Shown here: in pieces, positions 26,366 through 36,810 of the stretch
Position numbering within the stretch: position 1 is the first letter of the stretch
Layout of the letters: each line of letters begins with the position of its first letter
Source: Tranzscheliella williamsii
Taxonomy: Eukaryota; Basidiomycota; Ustilaginomycetes; Ustilaginales; Ustilaginaceae
Assembly (NCBI GenBank): GCA_023212725.1
Contig: JALBYF010000042.1
Coordinates: 62,001 to 126,000, forward strand
Reading direction: 5' to 3'
Length of the DNA stretch: 64,000 bases
Notes under the pieces: generated by a model
Database searches by the model: none
Told to the model about the DNA's origin: nothing
The model's input: only the letters and a program-made list of their open reading frames with translations
Made by a program: the position numbers and the translations under genes

Positions 26366-29300
26366 TATGGCGTGACAAAAGGGAGGAGAGAAAGAGATCG
26401 ACCTCCGTCCGCCCTTTGCGAACCACTTTTACTCCACTGGCGAGGCTGGCGGACCTACACAGACAGACGCACGACCAGAAGATTATTGACCGTGACGAGA
26501 GCCGCTGAACTGATGCGACCGTTAGGCTGCGTGGTGGGCTGTGCGGCGATAGGCGGTGCGAAGAGAGTATCGATCATGGGGCGACCAGGAAAGGACTGGA
26601 AAGAGAGGATGTACACAAGACGGCCGAACCGCCGTCGAAAGATTCCCAGGCCGATGGAAGGCAAGAAGAACGGGAGCGCTCTCTATAGTCTATATAGCGT
26701 GGTGTGCACGCGTGGCTTGGTAGATGACGGCGGTACGATCAAAGCTGGAAAGTGAAGGATTAGGTGATGGGCAGCGACATGGTGGCCGCGGTCTATACCA
26801 GACGCGAGGCGGGGTGGAGAGGCGGATGGTGGTGGATGGCAAGCAGGACCGCAAGGCCCTAGGCGGAGAGACGAGTACGCCGGCAGAGCGGAGAGACAAG
26901 AGGGTTAGGACGCGGGTCCAGAGCAGGTACGGCTGAGCTGAGGCGGGTGTGGGATCGCGAAATTGAATGTGAACTACAAACCGGCACGCAGTTGCAGGGC
27001 AAAGTCAAGCAGAGGTGGGCGGGACGGGACCACCGAGCCCTAAGGCTGGGCGGCAGCGTGGGAGAAAGACGAATTTGTGACTTGCCAAACCGCGAGAATA
27101 GAACGGACCGGCCGACTTGGCTTCACCGAACGGCGAGTTGGGCGAGTTGAGCCGCGATGCGTCGCATTATAGATTTCGCATCAGCTGAGTTTCGCGTCGA
27201 GCTGATGCAGAGCGAAAGCGTGGGTGGAAAATCCGAAAAGGATTGGAGCAGCAGATCAGGGCGGGAACTTCGAATGCCGGTCCCCTCCAACGCGGGCCCT
27301 TCTGTCGGAGATCCCGAAGCAAGTCCCACGCTGCTGGCAGTAGTTCTTCGCCTGATCCGACAGATAACCACTGTTGATGACAGTGAAATTGACAGTTACA
27401 GTGGTGATTAAGCACAGTCACAGTCACAGTTACAGTCACGGTCAACGGTGGATGGGCAAAGTGCGTAAGCTGTTTTGCTGAGGGTGAGCTGGCGACATTG
27501 GTTGGGAGCTGCACGCCGACGAGGGATGCTGTAATGACAGTTCGCTTCCGGCGTCTGCACACTGGAAGGGTGTGGAATCAAAGACGATATGCAATCAGCT
27601 CGGCGACAGGACATGGGAACCTCGTTGTCGCGGTGTCCTTCCGGATCGCAGCCAGCCACAAAAAATGCATGAGCACCGCGACGGTGCTTTTGATGCGGCC
27701 TGTAGCCCACGGCGATGGTCAGCGCACAGCCTAAACTCGCCGGCTACCCCACTTGCGGCCACCTACAACCCACCGTCGTGGCTACACGTCGCAGTCAAAC
27801 CTTTCCCTCCGCCAGCGGTGACGGACGCAGTCACCGATTCAGAGCGCGTGCATGCGGGCGCACGGCAGCAGCTTACGAGGCCGTTAGGTTGGGTGCCAAA
27901 ATCCAGTCTCCGGAGTTGGAAATGAACGGCGAGGATCGAGACGGAAATTCAGGAGGTGGCACGAAGATCGCCCGCTTGACAGAAGCTCACTCCCACCTTT
28001 CATCCGAATTGTGAGTGTGATTGTGCTGCTCGGCTGTCGTCATCGGCGGCCGTGACAGCGAGATCCTCTCACGCGTAGTCACCACAGCCACGGCCGTCGT
28101 GCGTGGCGTGCGGTGGCGCTCAGTCACACTTCCGCCTGGTCGTCCACGCAGGCAACGGTATGGCGCGTCTGAGGCGGTGCGAGTCGGCTCTGCCGTGACC
28201 ATACAGATCGACTGGCGTGAGAAGGCCCTAGCGCCAGCTAGTTACGCTATTTGAAATGCCCAAGATGTCTGCCAAACATACAGCAGAACGGGCGAAGAGC
28301 GACAGAGACCGCAGGCGAAGTCACGGTATTAAGCGAGCCGATCTGTCAAACCAGCTCAGGTCGATAAGCCGGAGATCTGCCCACGGCAGAGGGCGGCTAC
28401 GCTTGCACTTCGCGATCGCGCGGGGCCGATCCATCACGATCAGAAGAGACTTTCGGATCCAAGAGGAAAAGTCCTCGCAGTGGCAAGATTTTTCATAGCA
28501 GCTTTCTGTGCATCAGTCTGCATAGCCCGCATCGACTAGATATGGCTCTTATGCAAGGCAGGTCTTTTCAAGCTCGCGTACCGTTCGCTCAACTTTTTGT
28601 GCCCAAAGACCGCATGCGAGGAACGAACTTTTCGTTCAGTTCCTCTGGCCGAAGCCAGCCCAGAGGTTGTTGGTCGCATGGCTACCGTCGTGCGAACGCT
28701 GGGCATGGTGAAGTGGGCACGGTGTTGGTTCTGGAAACTCAGGCAACGAGAAAGCATGGTCAGATGACTCTGCGGTGGCCGGCGACGGCCCACGAGCTTC
28801 TCCGCCTGCGGACCGGGGAATGGACAGAGGCGGGAAGTACGGCCGAAGAACCGCCGTGGGGGTTTGGAATTAAGTATACGCGGAAACGTGTGGAGTGGGG
28901 AGGATTGGCACCTCTACGCGATAAGTATATCGTGTCGCAGTCGCCGGCGCAGTCTCGTTCGTAGCTTCGCGACTCGCGCGAGACAACCTTATTCTTTTGC
29001 AGCTCGCAGCTCGCTCTTTGGTTCTGGCATGTTCTATGCTTCTGATCCCGCCTGTCACCTACGCCAGCTTGGCGTGGTATCTACCTATGCCGATTCTTAT
29101 TGCGCGGGCTCGACGTAAGGGTTGCGGTGAAGGCCGCAGTCCGGGGAGATGCCAGGCAGCAAGCGCGCGTAAGGGCGAGATAGATACTCACCCACGCTGG
29201 CCGCCCGCTGGCAGCCGTCCATAACACAGTCTCTTTCACAGTTGCGCCTAGCATCCACAAGCAACGCGAGGACCAGGCGACGGGCGGGCCCAGAAGCCTG

Positions 29301-29745
29301 TGAATGCCGGCAGCGGACCCCCGATCGAGCGAGGAATTAGATCCTTGCGGCTGCTTGGGTTCGCTCCTCCGGGATCTGGCGAGGGCCGGAATGTCGAAAC
29401 GGCGCCTTTTCACGGTGAATGGCCCACCACCTCCACGTCGCGACAGAGAAGGCGTGTAAGCCGAAAATTCCCGTCGATGAGCGCGCAGCCGTGCGGCGAC
29501 TTAGGCTCCCACCAGCGCCGAGCGGCCGAACGGCAACTGCGCGCTGAAGAACGACGGCGGCTGGCTCATATCGCGCACGTGACCTACAACGTCGGCGCCG
29601 GTGCCCATATCGCAACGAGAGACCAGACCAATATATACGCACAAAGAGGCACAGTAACAGCAGACGGCTTGTCTTTTAGACTGTAATAAGACCCGGCATT
29701 AACGTGGGGGTAGGGAAGGCGCTTTCGCGGATTGGCCGTTGATGG
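26366..29745. other. 3.4 kb region without a recognisable gene
   Basis: It runs from the start of the Ecl1-like gene to the 3' end of TRL1. The longest frames (for example 28542-28964, 140 codons) have no recognisable content. At 27391-27446 is a cluster of CAGTTAC/CAGTCAC units (separate entry). The left several hundred bases are presumably the Ecl1-like promoter. A distant unit or a non-coding RNA is possible. Confidence 0.5.
27391..27446. repeat. Short CAGTYAC repeat cluster
   Basis: Within 56 nt, CAGTTAC occurs twice and CAGTCAC three times, the last four back to back (from 27413, acagtcacagtcacagttacagtcacgg). The same GTCAC/GTGAC core is clustered upstream of TRL1 at 33150-33221. Confidence 0.8.
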
Positions 29746-32700
29746 TCACGTCATACCGGACATCCTGGCCTCGACGGTGACCTTCTGTGGGAGGTCGATC
29801 TGCTGGACGGGGAGCTGGCCGTGCTGCGGGAAGATGCGGCGGTCGGCGTTGAGCCACGCTTTGACGACGCGGTTGGCCTCGAACGGCCGGACGTCTTGGC
29901 CGCGCGTGGCGATCGTAATGTGCGGGGTCCAGTCGGCGCCGTGCAGTGCGGTGAAGGTGTGCCGGAGCGTGTCCATGTCCGCCGCCGCCCCGCTGTCCGC
30001 CGGGATGGACGGCTCGACCAGGTCAATCGGGAAGGTGAGCAACGTTCCCTCTTCGAACAGGATCGTCGACAGGCTGATATTGAATACCACGCGCGACGCA
30101 TTCGGCGATGACAGCAGCCCGCTGTAGAACTGCCACTTACGGTCCGCATCGTTCAGTGGTTCGGCCTCCTCACCCGCCGAACCTGCACCCGGCCCGTCCT
30201 GCAGATCGGCAGGCTTCCGTGACAGATTCGCGCTGTGCACAAGGGTGATGTGCGGTCGGACGTTCAGCCCACCTTCCGACCGGACCTTTTTATAGAACGA
30301 GACCGCGGCCTCTGAGCAGGCAACGCCAGAGTCGGAAGCCAAGAAAATACGATCCAGCAGCCCCCGAATGTCCAGCTCGACGGCGAGCCCAAAGTACCTC
30401 ATTCTGGGTATTTGTGATTTGAAAGTCGCGGCATCCTTCGTGTTCTCTTCGTCGTTGACGTCTTGGCCTCTGGTCGTAGTGCTCTTGCTGGCCTTGGAGG
30501 GGCCCGGCGCCGCCTTGTGCTTGGTCTCGACCTTCCAGGCCAGCGCCCGGGCCAACGCTTGGTCCATCTTCTCGGGAGTCGGGGGCTTCCAGCCGATGAG
30601 ACTGCTCAGCTCGCGCACTACGTGCTCCAGATTCTCCTTAGCAGAGGCGTGGACGGAAAGTCGGATAGTATGGTGGAAGGCACTGTCGCCGTACCCTTCA
30701 GCGCCCTCGCCTTTGCCCTCGGCGGAGCCAAACGGCTGCAGTCCCTCGAGGAACCGCCAGAGAATTGTCTCGTGCGATTTGAGCCCAACCACCGCCTCCG
30801 CGTTGTCGTCTGCTACCAGCGTCTGGTGGTTGGCGCCCCGCTGCTCGATACGCGCTGCACACAGGCGGTGCAGCGTGTTCAGGGGCAGACTGTCCAGGTC
30901 CCACGCCAGCGCGACTGTCCGGATGCGCCCCACCACCGGGGGTGGCGGCTTTCTGGCCGCTTTCGCACCGGTCCCGTTCCTAGAAGACGGCGGGGTGGGG
31001 GGCGCAGATAACCGCTGAACGAGGTCGATCAGTTCGTCACGGTGCTGGAACAAGTGGTTGTTCTTGTCGGCAAACAGAACGTAGTTGGGATCCGCGGCCT
31101 GAGCACGCAGATCCTTCTCCAGTGCGGCCAGAAAGCCTTTCTTCGACTTGAAGTCGTCGGACTGGACGTGTCCCACCCCGAACAGCTCGGAAAGGGCGAC
31201 GGCCAGGATCGTCTTTCCGCATCCCGGCACAGCGATCGGTGCGAGCAGCGTTTTCGTGAAGGGACGTTCGTCCGGGGTGGCGGGACTCGTAACCTGCTCG
31301 GCTGCTTGGGAGTCGGGCCCGGTGAGGCCGTTTCCTTTCACAGTCCCGCCGAGCTTGCCAAGCTCCCGTCTTCCGTCTTCTGTGTCCTGCATGTAGTGTA
31401 AGAAAGCAACTCGCATCGAGATGATGCCCTTGTTTTGCGCCAGGGTGGCGAACAACCCTGGTTGAGGCTTGATCCCCCTTTGTTCATTCCCGTACAGCCG
31501 GTCGTAGCACCATTGGATGAAGAGCATCGTCTCGGGCCGCTTCGAACGAGGCTGAGGGGGGTCGGGAGGGAGGAGGCCCGCCTTTTGCGCTTGGATGCGC
31601 TCTGCAGCTGCCACTCGGGCTGCTTCCTTAGCCTCGAGCTTCTTCTGCCTCTTTAGCGCCGTTTTGGTGACAGACCCCTGGTCAGCGCCTGTACTGTGGG
31701 TATCTGGCGTCACAGACTTGGTTGATGTTGCAGTTGGTGAGACATGAGAGGATGACGAGGATGGTTCTTGCTGATGCTGATGCCCTTGCTGGTGTAGCTG
31801 GCGTAGCTGCTTCTCCCAGTCTGCCTTCTGGCTGAGCATCTTGCGGGTCAACTCCCTCCAGTCGCGGTACATGAGATAGGGCTCGTCGAATTTGACTTTG
31901 TAAAACCAGGCCTGGCCCGGTCGGTAAGGCGGCGAGACGGCTCGCTGCTGTCGGTCACCGTCTGCGCTCTGCGACGCGTCTGAGCTGGGCATGTGTGTGC
32001 GGATGACGAAGCCTTCGATGGGCTCGCCCTCCCAGGCGCCTGTCTGCTCGACCTCGCCGGTGATCTGCTGTACCCTTGCAAGGCTATCGACCTCGATCCA
32101 GCGGGTCGGCATGAAGCCCCATGTGTGGGCAAACTGGTCCACCTCTGGCATGGAACGGGTCTGGAATTGGACAGCGTTGGTGTTGAGTCCATGCAAGTGC
32201 AGGCCGGACCTTTCGTTGGTGTATGCAAGCACGTGCTCTTCGAAAGCGTCATCGCAGAGCTCAAAGACGGCTGTTTCGTTGCGACGCCAGAGCTCCGCAG
32301 CCAGCTGCTGTTTGGTCTTGCCCACAGAGGCCAGGTGTCTCTCGAGCCATTCCTCTCCCTTCTGAGCATGTGTGACTTCGGTACCTTCGATGGAGCCAAG
32401 CGAATGTTTCGACGTGACCACCAGCTGCCGCGGTGAGAGGGAGGAGATGAAGATGATGCATCCGTTCTCCTTGAAGGTGAGAACGAAGGGCGGACTAGTG
32501 TACGCTGCTATGCTATCTGGCTTTGTCCACGGCATTTCGCCCAGGTTAAAGAACTTGTCATATCCTCGGACCACAATCCTATGCCGTTCCGGACCGTTGG
32601 GGCCGGTGTCTATACGTTCGGTAAAAAGACCTCTTGCCAGCGTGGGAAGTTCCGCACCAACGGACGACGACTTGCGATAGGCGAACTCAGCCACTTTCCA

Positions 32701-33057
32701 CGATAGCAAGTGATGCTGCGGCGAAGAACCAGCCACCCTATGGCCGGTCGAGCGTATCAGCTTCTTTTCGCGTTTGCGCGCCTCACCGAGCGCAGCGACA
32801 AGTGCTGTCGCGGACTCCATCTCTTGGACATGTGCTGTTGTGAAGACCGAGCCTGCTGGCGCCGATGCCCCTGAAGCAAGGGAAGATGCTGCTGGTGCAT
32901 CTAGTGACAGTGTAGCGAAGGCGGTGGAGGGGCTGTTGGGAACCTTAGACAGCCTCTCTTCGCTGACCACCCCTGGGCTCTGTTCGCCCGCCGCCGGCGT
33001 CGCTGGCGTGGACGAGGTGTCCACCTGCAGAGGCGCCCTTCCCTGCCGCTCCGCCAT
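29746..33057 (-). CDS. TRL1: Fungal tRNA ligase (ligase, kinase and cyclic phosphodiesterase)
   Basis: Joins tRNA halves after intron removal and, in yeast, splices HAC1 mRNA in the unfolded protein response. The 1103-residue protein has all three parts. In the N-terminal adenylyltransferase, the nucleophile Lys (about residue 196) lies in FVLTFKENGCIIFIS, followed by VVTSKHSLG. The polynucleotide kinase P-loop PIAVPGCGKTILAVALSELF sits near 609. The C-terminal phosphodiesterase has its two HxT motifs in RPHITLVHS (about 937) and PHITIATRG (about 1046). Length is above the yeast 827, mainly from low-complexity linkers and an N-terminal extension. The frame is open to a GTG at 33150; the first ATG is 33057 (MAERQGR). 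Head-to-head with prefoldin subunit 6. The window also carries an intron-bearing tRNA, the class of substrate this enzyme acts on. Confidence 0.95.
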   Translation of the reverse strand: MAERQGRAPLQVDTSSTPATPAAGEQSPGVVSEERLSKVPNSPSTAFATLSLDAPAASSLASGASAPAGSVFTTAHVQEMESATALVAALGEARKREKKLIRSTGHRVAGSSPQHHLLSWKVAEFAYRKSSSVGAELPTLARGLFTERIDTGPNGPERHRIVVRGYDKFFNLGEMPWTKPDSIAAYTSPPFVLTFKENGCIIFISSLSPRQLVVTSKHSLGSIEGTEVTHAQKGEEWLERHLASVGKTKQQLAAELWRRNETAVFELCDDAFEEHVLAYTNERSGLHLHGLNTNAVQFQTRSMPEVDQFAHTWGFMPTRWIEVDSLARVQQITGEVEQTGAWEGEPIEGFVIRTHMPSSDASQSADGDRQQRAVSPPYRPGQAWFYKVKFDEPYLMYRDWRELTRKMLSQKADWEKQLRQLHQQGHQHQQEPSSSSSHVSPTATSTKSVTPDTHSTGADQGSVTKTALKRQKKLEAKEAARVAAAERIQAQKAGLLPPDPPQPRSKRPETMLFIQWCYDRLYGNEQRGIKPQPGLFATLAQNKGIISMRVAFLHYMQDTEDGRRELGKLGGTVKGNGLTGPDSQAAEQVTSPATPDERPFTKTLLAPIAVPGCGKTILAVALSELFGVGHVQSDDFKSKKGFLAALEKDLRAQAADPNYVLFADKNNHLFQHRDELIDLVQRLSAPPTPPSSRNGTGAKAARKPPPPVVGRIRTVALAWDLDSLPLNTLHRLCAARIEQRGANHQTLVADDNAEAVVGLKSHETILWRFLEGLQPFGSAEGKGEGAEGYGDSAFHHTIRLSVHASAKENLEHVVRELSSLIGWKPPTPEKMDQALARALAWKVETKHKAAPGPSKASKSTTTRGQDVNDEENTKDAATFKSQIPRMRYFGLAVELDIRGLLDRIFLASDSGVACSEAAVSFYKKVRSEGGLNVRPHITLVHSANLSRKPADLQDGPGAGSAGEEAEPLNDADRKWQFYSGLLSSPNASRVVFNISLSTILFEEGTLLTFPIDLVEPSIPADSGAAADMDTLRHTFTALHGADWTPHITIATRGQDVRPFEANRVVKAWLNADRRIFPQHGQLPVQQIDLPQKVTVEARMSGMT

Positions 33058-33405
33058 TGTGCCTTTGCTAGCCAGCCTACTGACTGGACTTGCGGAAACG
33101 CTCTGGTTCCTAGGAGACAATGGTGTAGAGACCGGAAGCTGAGCAGCCACTGTGACTCAAAAAGGCGTGCCTGCGGACTGTGACTGTGACGGGTGACTTG
33201 TGACTTTTTTGTGACTTTAGAAGGTTGCCTCCACTCTGGTCCACGCTTCACCCCACGTGACGGCGGCCAGACGAGGCATAGGGATCTAACAGGCGGCTGC
33301 GTTGACTGTCACTTTTCACTGGCGGAGGTGCAGGTTGGTACGTGCTGCTGCTGTCGGCCGTTCTTGCGGACGGTCATCTTCGACACTGGCGCACTTGCAC
33401 ACAAG
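33058..33405. promoter_or_regulatory. Divergent promoter, TRL1 / prefoldin 6, with GTGAC cluster
   Basis: 348 bp separate the two start codons. Between 33150 and 33221 GTGAC occurs six times on the + strand (GTCAC on the TRL1 strand), including two overlapping TGACTGTGAC-like units. A related cluster lies at 27391-27446. A transcription-factor site is a reasonable guess; slippage of a short repeat is the alternative. Confidence 0.5.
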
Positions 33406-34016
33406 ATGGAGGCAGCGGTTGCAGAGTACCAGAAGCTGCAGGGGTGTGAGTATTCGCATGCTGTGGGGCGGCAGTGGGGGGTAGCTATCTGACAAGGGGT
33501 GTGGTGCTGATACGGGTGGCTTGCTTTGATGTGGTGCAGCGTTTCAGACGGCGGTCGAGGCGCGGCAGCAGCTCGACTCGCAGCTGCGCGAAAACGAGCA
33601 GGTGGCCAAGGAGTTCGCGCGGCTCACACCCAACAACCACGTATTCAAGCTGATCGGGCCCGTCCTCGTCCCCCAGGACCAGGTCGAGGCGCGCACCAAC
33701 GTCGACAAGCGCATCGACTACATCAAGCGCGAAATGTACGTCCCTTCCCCGTCTCCCCCCCGCCGCCTGCACGCATATTGACACAGTCCCCGCCCCGCGC
33801 ATCCACAGCGAACGCGTAGAAGCTCAGCTGAAAGAGCTCTCCGACAAGAGCGAAAAGAAGAAGGTCGAGGTAAGTGCCTCTACCCGCGCACCGGCACCCG
33901 TGGCCCTATCCTGACCATGCTTCCCTCCCGTCCACTTGTAGATTATGGCGCTCCAGTCGAAAGCGCAGCACGCCGGGCAAGCACAGGAAGGACAGCCCTT
34001 GCCCTTGTCGGCCTGA
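33406..34016 (+). CDS. YKE2: Prefoldin subunit 6 (beta-type, Yke2/PFD6)
   Basis: Subunit of the hexameric prefoldin chaperone that hands nascent actin and tubulin to the TRiC chaperonin. It is split into four exons: 33406-33445, 33540-33735, 33809-33869 and 33942-34016. Introns are 94, 73 and 72 nt, each GT...AG (GTGAGT, GTACGT, GTAAGT donors). Splicing gives 123 residues. MEAAVAEYQKLQGSFQTAVE leads to ARQQLDSQLRENEQVAKEF, then FKLIGPVLVPQD, then the second helix RIDYIKREIERVEAQLKEL. This is the coiled-coil/beta-hairpin/coiled-coil plan of beta prefoldins and matches yeast Yke2 closely. No single open frame covers it. The first acceptor could be shifted, but only this one keeps frame and homology. 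Confidence 0.93.
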
Positions 34017-34173
34017 GATCGCACATCTTGAAGCCCTAGCCACGTCTCCCTGGTAATATACATTGTACAACAGAGGGGAGCCTGATAGATATACATGGAG
34101 CGCTACGCGATGCACCAGCAACGCGGCATGGGGCATGGGTATATCAGAGTGATGCCCGACAAAGGACGGATGT

Positions 34174-36108
34174 CTAATGAGTGCTTTCAACAATGTCGAT
34201 CTCTTCCCCAGCGTTTTCTGCGGGCGAGGTGGACGCGCTGCGTGCCGGTCTGGAAACGGCGGAAGCGGATGAAGCAGAGTTAGAGAAGGATGGACCGCTA
34301 GGGGCGGGGGGTGACGACGACGATGGCGAGGTGTTGGGTGCCGTCCATTTCTCCGCGCTCTTGGTGGCGGCGGCGCTGTCGGACTCTGACGAAGACGCGC
34401 CGGTGGAGCTACGCTCCGGATTGGCGAAGGGGTACCACCCCAGGCTCGTCGCCAGCGCACGGTAGCGTTTGCGGGTGATGCTGAGGCTTTTCCCGGCTGC
34501 CTTGAGCTCCTGATCGAAGCGGAGCCGCTCTTGGGGGGTAAAGTGCTCGAGAAGACGTCGGTGGTCCGGATCTCGGCTATCTGCTTGTTCGCGCGCAAGG
34601 CGGTCACCCACGTCTCCCTTGCGCCAGGCCGCCGCCTTGGCCTCGATCAACGCCTTGAGCAGGTAGTTGGCCGCGGTGGCGAGCTTGATGTTACTCGCGG
34701 CGGCGATCTGCGCCAACGACTGGTCGCCGTACAGCCACTTGTGCAGGGCGCGGTCGTGCGCCAGCAGGACCGATGTTACGGTGACCTCGTCGCTGTCGCC
34801 ATCGCTGGCGCCGTTCGTGGTCGCTGCAGAGGCGCGCTTTCGCGCTTGGGCTGGCGCGGTCGGCTGAATCTCGCGCAGCACCGTCCGGACCTGCTCCTTT
34901 TGCGTGTTGGTCGCGGCCGTGTCTAAGCGCTCCTGATGCAGGTCGTACGAGCTGAGCCGGAGCGCCTCGTCCAGCGTCACCAAGTTGGTCTTGATTGCAG
35001 CGGACGAGCCTTCGGCAGCGCTTGCCACCGACGCCTGCAGTGCGTCCAGTTGGTCAGCGAGCGACGCACTCTGCTTGCCGGTGGTGTCGGCCTCACGAGC
35101 GCCGGGCAGATACGCAGCCAGCTCGCGCAGGATCTCAAGGCCGGCGAAGGTATCACTGGCTGCGTACTCGATTTGATCCTGCGCCAGCGGCAGCTTCCGC
35201 CAGTCGCTGACACGCACCTTGCCCTTTTCGAGCTTCTTGCCGAGGTAGATCCGGGTCAGGTCGCGGAGGCTAATGAGGTGTTTTGTTGCGGCCCATCTGA
35301 CCGGCTGCGCGAGCTTCGCCATGGTGCTGAGCTCGACGAGGTTGCGCGTGTCAATGCCAAAATCGGTCTGCAGCTTCAGGGCGTCGTTGCGGATGGCGAC
35401 ACCGGTCTTGATGGCGTTGGGGTCCTCGAGGATCTGCCGCAGCGGGAGCGGGATCATGCGCAGTGCCGAGATCTGCAGGAGCAGGATGAGTCTCGGGCTG
35501 CAAATCTGGATCAGCGCGGTCTTGTCCGCTCGGCCGGTCGAGTAGGAAAAGTTCCACTCCAAGTCTAGTCCATACGGCCCGGTGCCAAGACATGCCAGCA
35601 GCTCGTTGGCTTCCTCCCCATTAGCGGTGTAGGCCATGGCCGGCGGCTTCAGACGGCTACGCTCCCGAGCTGTGGTGCGATCCTCAGTCGTATCCCGGCC
35701 TCCGGCGCTCGCTACGGCGCCTGATCTGGGCCGTAAGAATGGCTGTCCAGGCGAGACTTCGCTTCCAGCGGGACACTTGTAGCTATACGGCATGAGTCCT
35801 TTCTCGAGCTCTGTTAGTAGTACTTCTTTCTCTTGTTGTGCTGCTGCGCGCTTAGACTTGTAGCCCGGCGACCGGGCCCATCCGCTTGCTGGGGCGGTCT
35901 GCTGTGTGCGCGCCCGCGCAAGCTGGGTCGAGGCCCACGTTTTGGGCGGCCGTTTCATCCTCCCGCGTACAGTCAGCGGCATGGTGTCGTTGCACTTAGC
36001 TAAGCTACCTGCACAGCTGCGAACAATCGCTCGATAGTTGTGCAGTGAGGCGAACGAGAGACTCGGGCAAGGCCGTTTCCAGGTTGAAAGACGGCATGCT
36101 ATGGACAT
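34174..36108 (-). CDS. WRN-type 3'-5' exonuclease domain protein
   Basis: The 644-residue protein has a DEDD-family exonuclease domain at about 175-340: the ExoI motif YGLDLEWNF (Asp and Glu), KTGVAIRNDALKLQTDFGI for ExoII, and QIEYAASDTFAGLEI with the last Asp for ExoIII. The Tyr four residues before it makes it DEDDy, as in Werner exonuclease. The C-terminal third has a helical segment (LLAHDRALHKWLYGDQSLAQIAAASNIKLATAANYLLKAL) that resembles the winged-helix/HTH tail following HRDC in RecQ-type proteins. There is no helicase domain. The first 42 residues are basic and Ser-rich with no acidic residue before 41, so they could target mitochondria. An internal ATG at 35982 (MPLTVRG) is an alternative start. 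Substrate unknown; DNA-end or RNA processing are both possible. Confidence 0.8.
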   Translation of the reverse strand: MSIACRLSTWKRPCPSLSFASLHNYRAIVRSCAGSLAKCNDTMPLTVRGRMKRPPKTWASTQLARARTQQTAPASGWARSPGYKSKRAAAQQEKEVLLTELEKGLMPYSYKCPAGSEVSPGQPFLRPRSGAVASAGGRDTTEDRTTARERSRLKPPAMAYTANGEEANELLACLGTGPYGLDLEWNFSYSTGRADKTALIQICSPRLILLLQISALRMIPLPLRQILEDPNAIKTGVAIRNDALKLQTDFGIDTRNLVELSTMAKLAQPVRWAATKHLISLRDLTRIYLGKKLEKGKVRVSDWRKLPLAQDQIEYAASDTFAGLEILRELAAYLPGAREADTTGKQSASLADQLDALQASVASAAEGSSAAIKTNLVTLDEALRLSSYDLHQERLDTAATNTQKEQVRTVLREIQPTAPAQARKRASAATTNGASDGDSDEVTVTSVLLAHDRALHKWLYGDQSLAQIAAASNIKLATAANYLLKALIEAKAAAWRKGDVGDRLAREQADSRDPDHRRLLEHFTPQERLRFDQELKAAGKSLSITRKRYRALATSLGWYPFANPERSSTGASSSESDSAAATKSAEKWTAPNTSPSSSSPPAPSGPSFSNSASSASAVSRPARSASTSPAENAGEEIDIVESTH

Positions 36109-36810
36109 CTCCTGGTTCCGTTTTCGTTGGCTTCAGATCAAGGTCCCAGGAGCCGAGCTGGCATCTTCAGCGTTTCTTTCCTTGGGCGGATCGTGGCATC
36201 TTTCGGGCGCTTCTGATGGCAGCGCTTGGGAGATGGTTGAGGGAGAATGTGGCCGACTCGCTCGATAACATACTCGCCCAACATCAACAGGCGAGCGGAC
36301 TTCTTCCTCAGCTGAATTTAACACCAAACTGCTGTACGCGACGCGATGCACGGTGAGCGGCTTAACATGTCAATGATGAGCACTTCATCACCAGTTGCAA
36401 CAGGCGTAGCAGGTCCAGCGGCGTCAAGGTGGTTCGAGCAACAGGCAAAGAGGACAGACGTAGATATAGGAGCTAGTGAACCCTCTTGTGTGCGGGTTCG
36501 TTTGATTTTGGGTGTGTAAGGGTTGCTAGTACAACATATAATGTGGCATGAGAAAGAGAGGTAAGCAGGGAGATTCGACATGCGGAGTGGACGGAGATGG
36601 GCCTGCAGCAGCCGAACCGAGCCGTCGGATGTTGGAGCGGACTCGAGGCTGAAATGGACCTGACCTCAAGGTGGTCAATGTAAGCAACAACAGGAAAGAG
36701 CAAGCAGGCTATGGAAGCGTGCCCGCTTCCCTGGGCCAACCACCGAGTCGAGGCGGCGGCGAGAGATTGGGGCGGTAGGAGCCGGAGACGGGAAAGCGAA
36801 GGAGATGCGC
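36109..36810. other. Spacer, exonuclease promoter and RPS17 3' flank
   Basis: A 702 bp tail-to-head spacer between minus-strand genes. No gene or repeat seen. Confidence 0.45.

Noticed and set aside
29746..33150. TRL1 start at 33150
   Set aside because: The codon there is GTG; the first in-frame ATG is at 33057, and the extra 31 residues show no conservation that I recognise.
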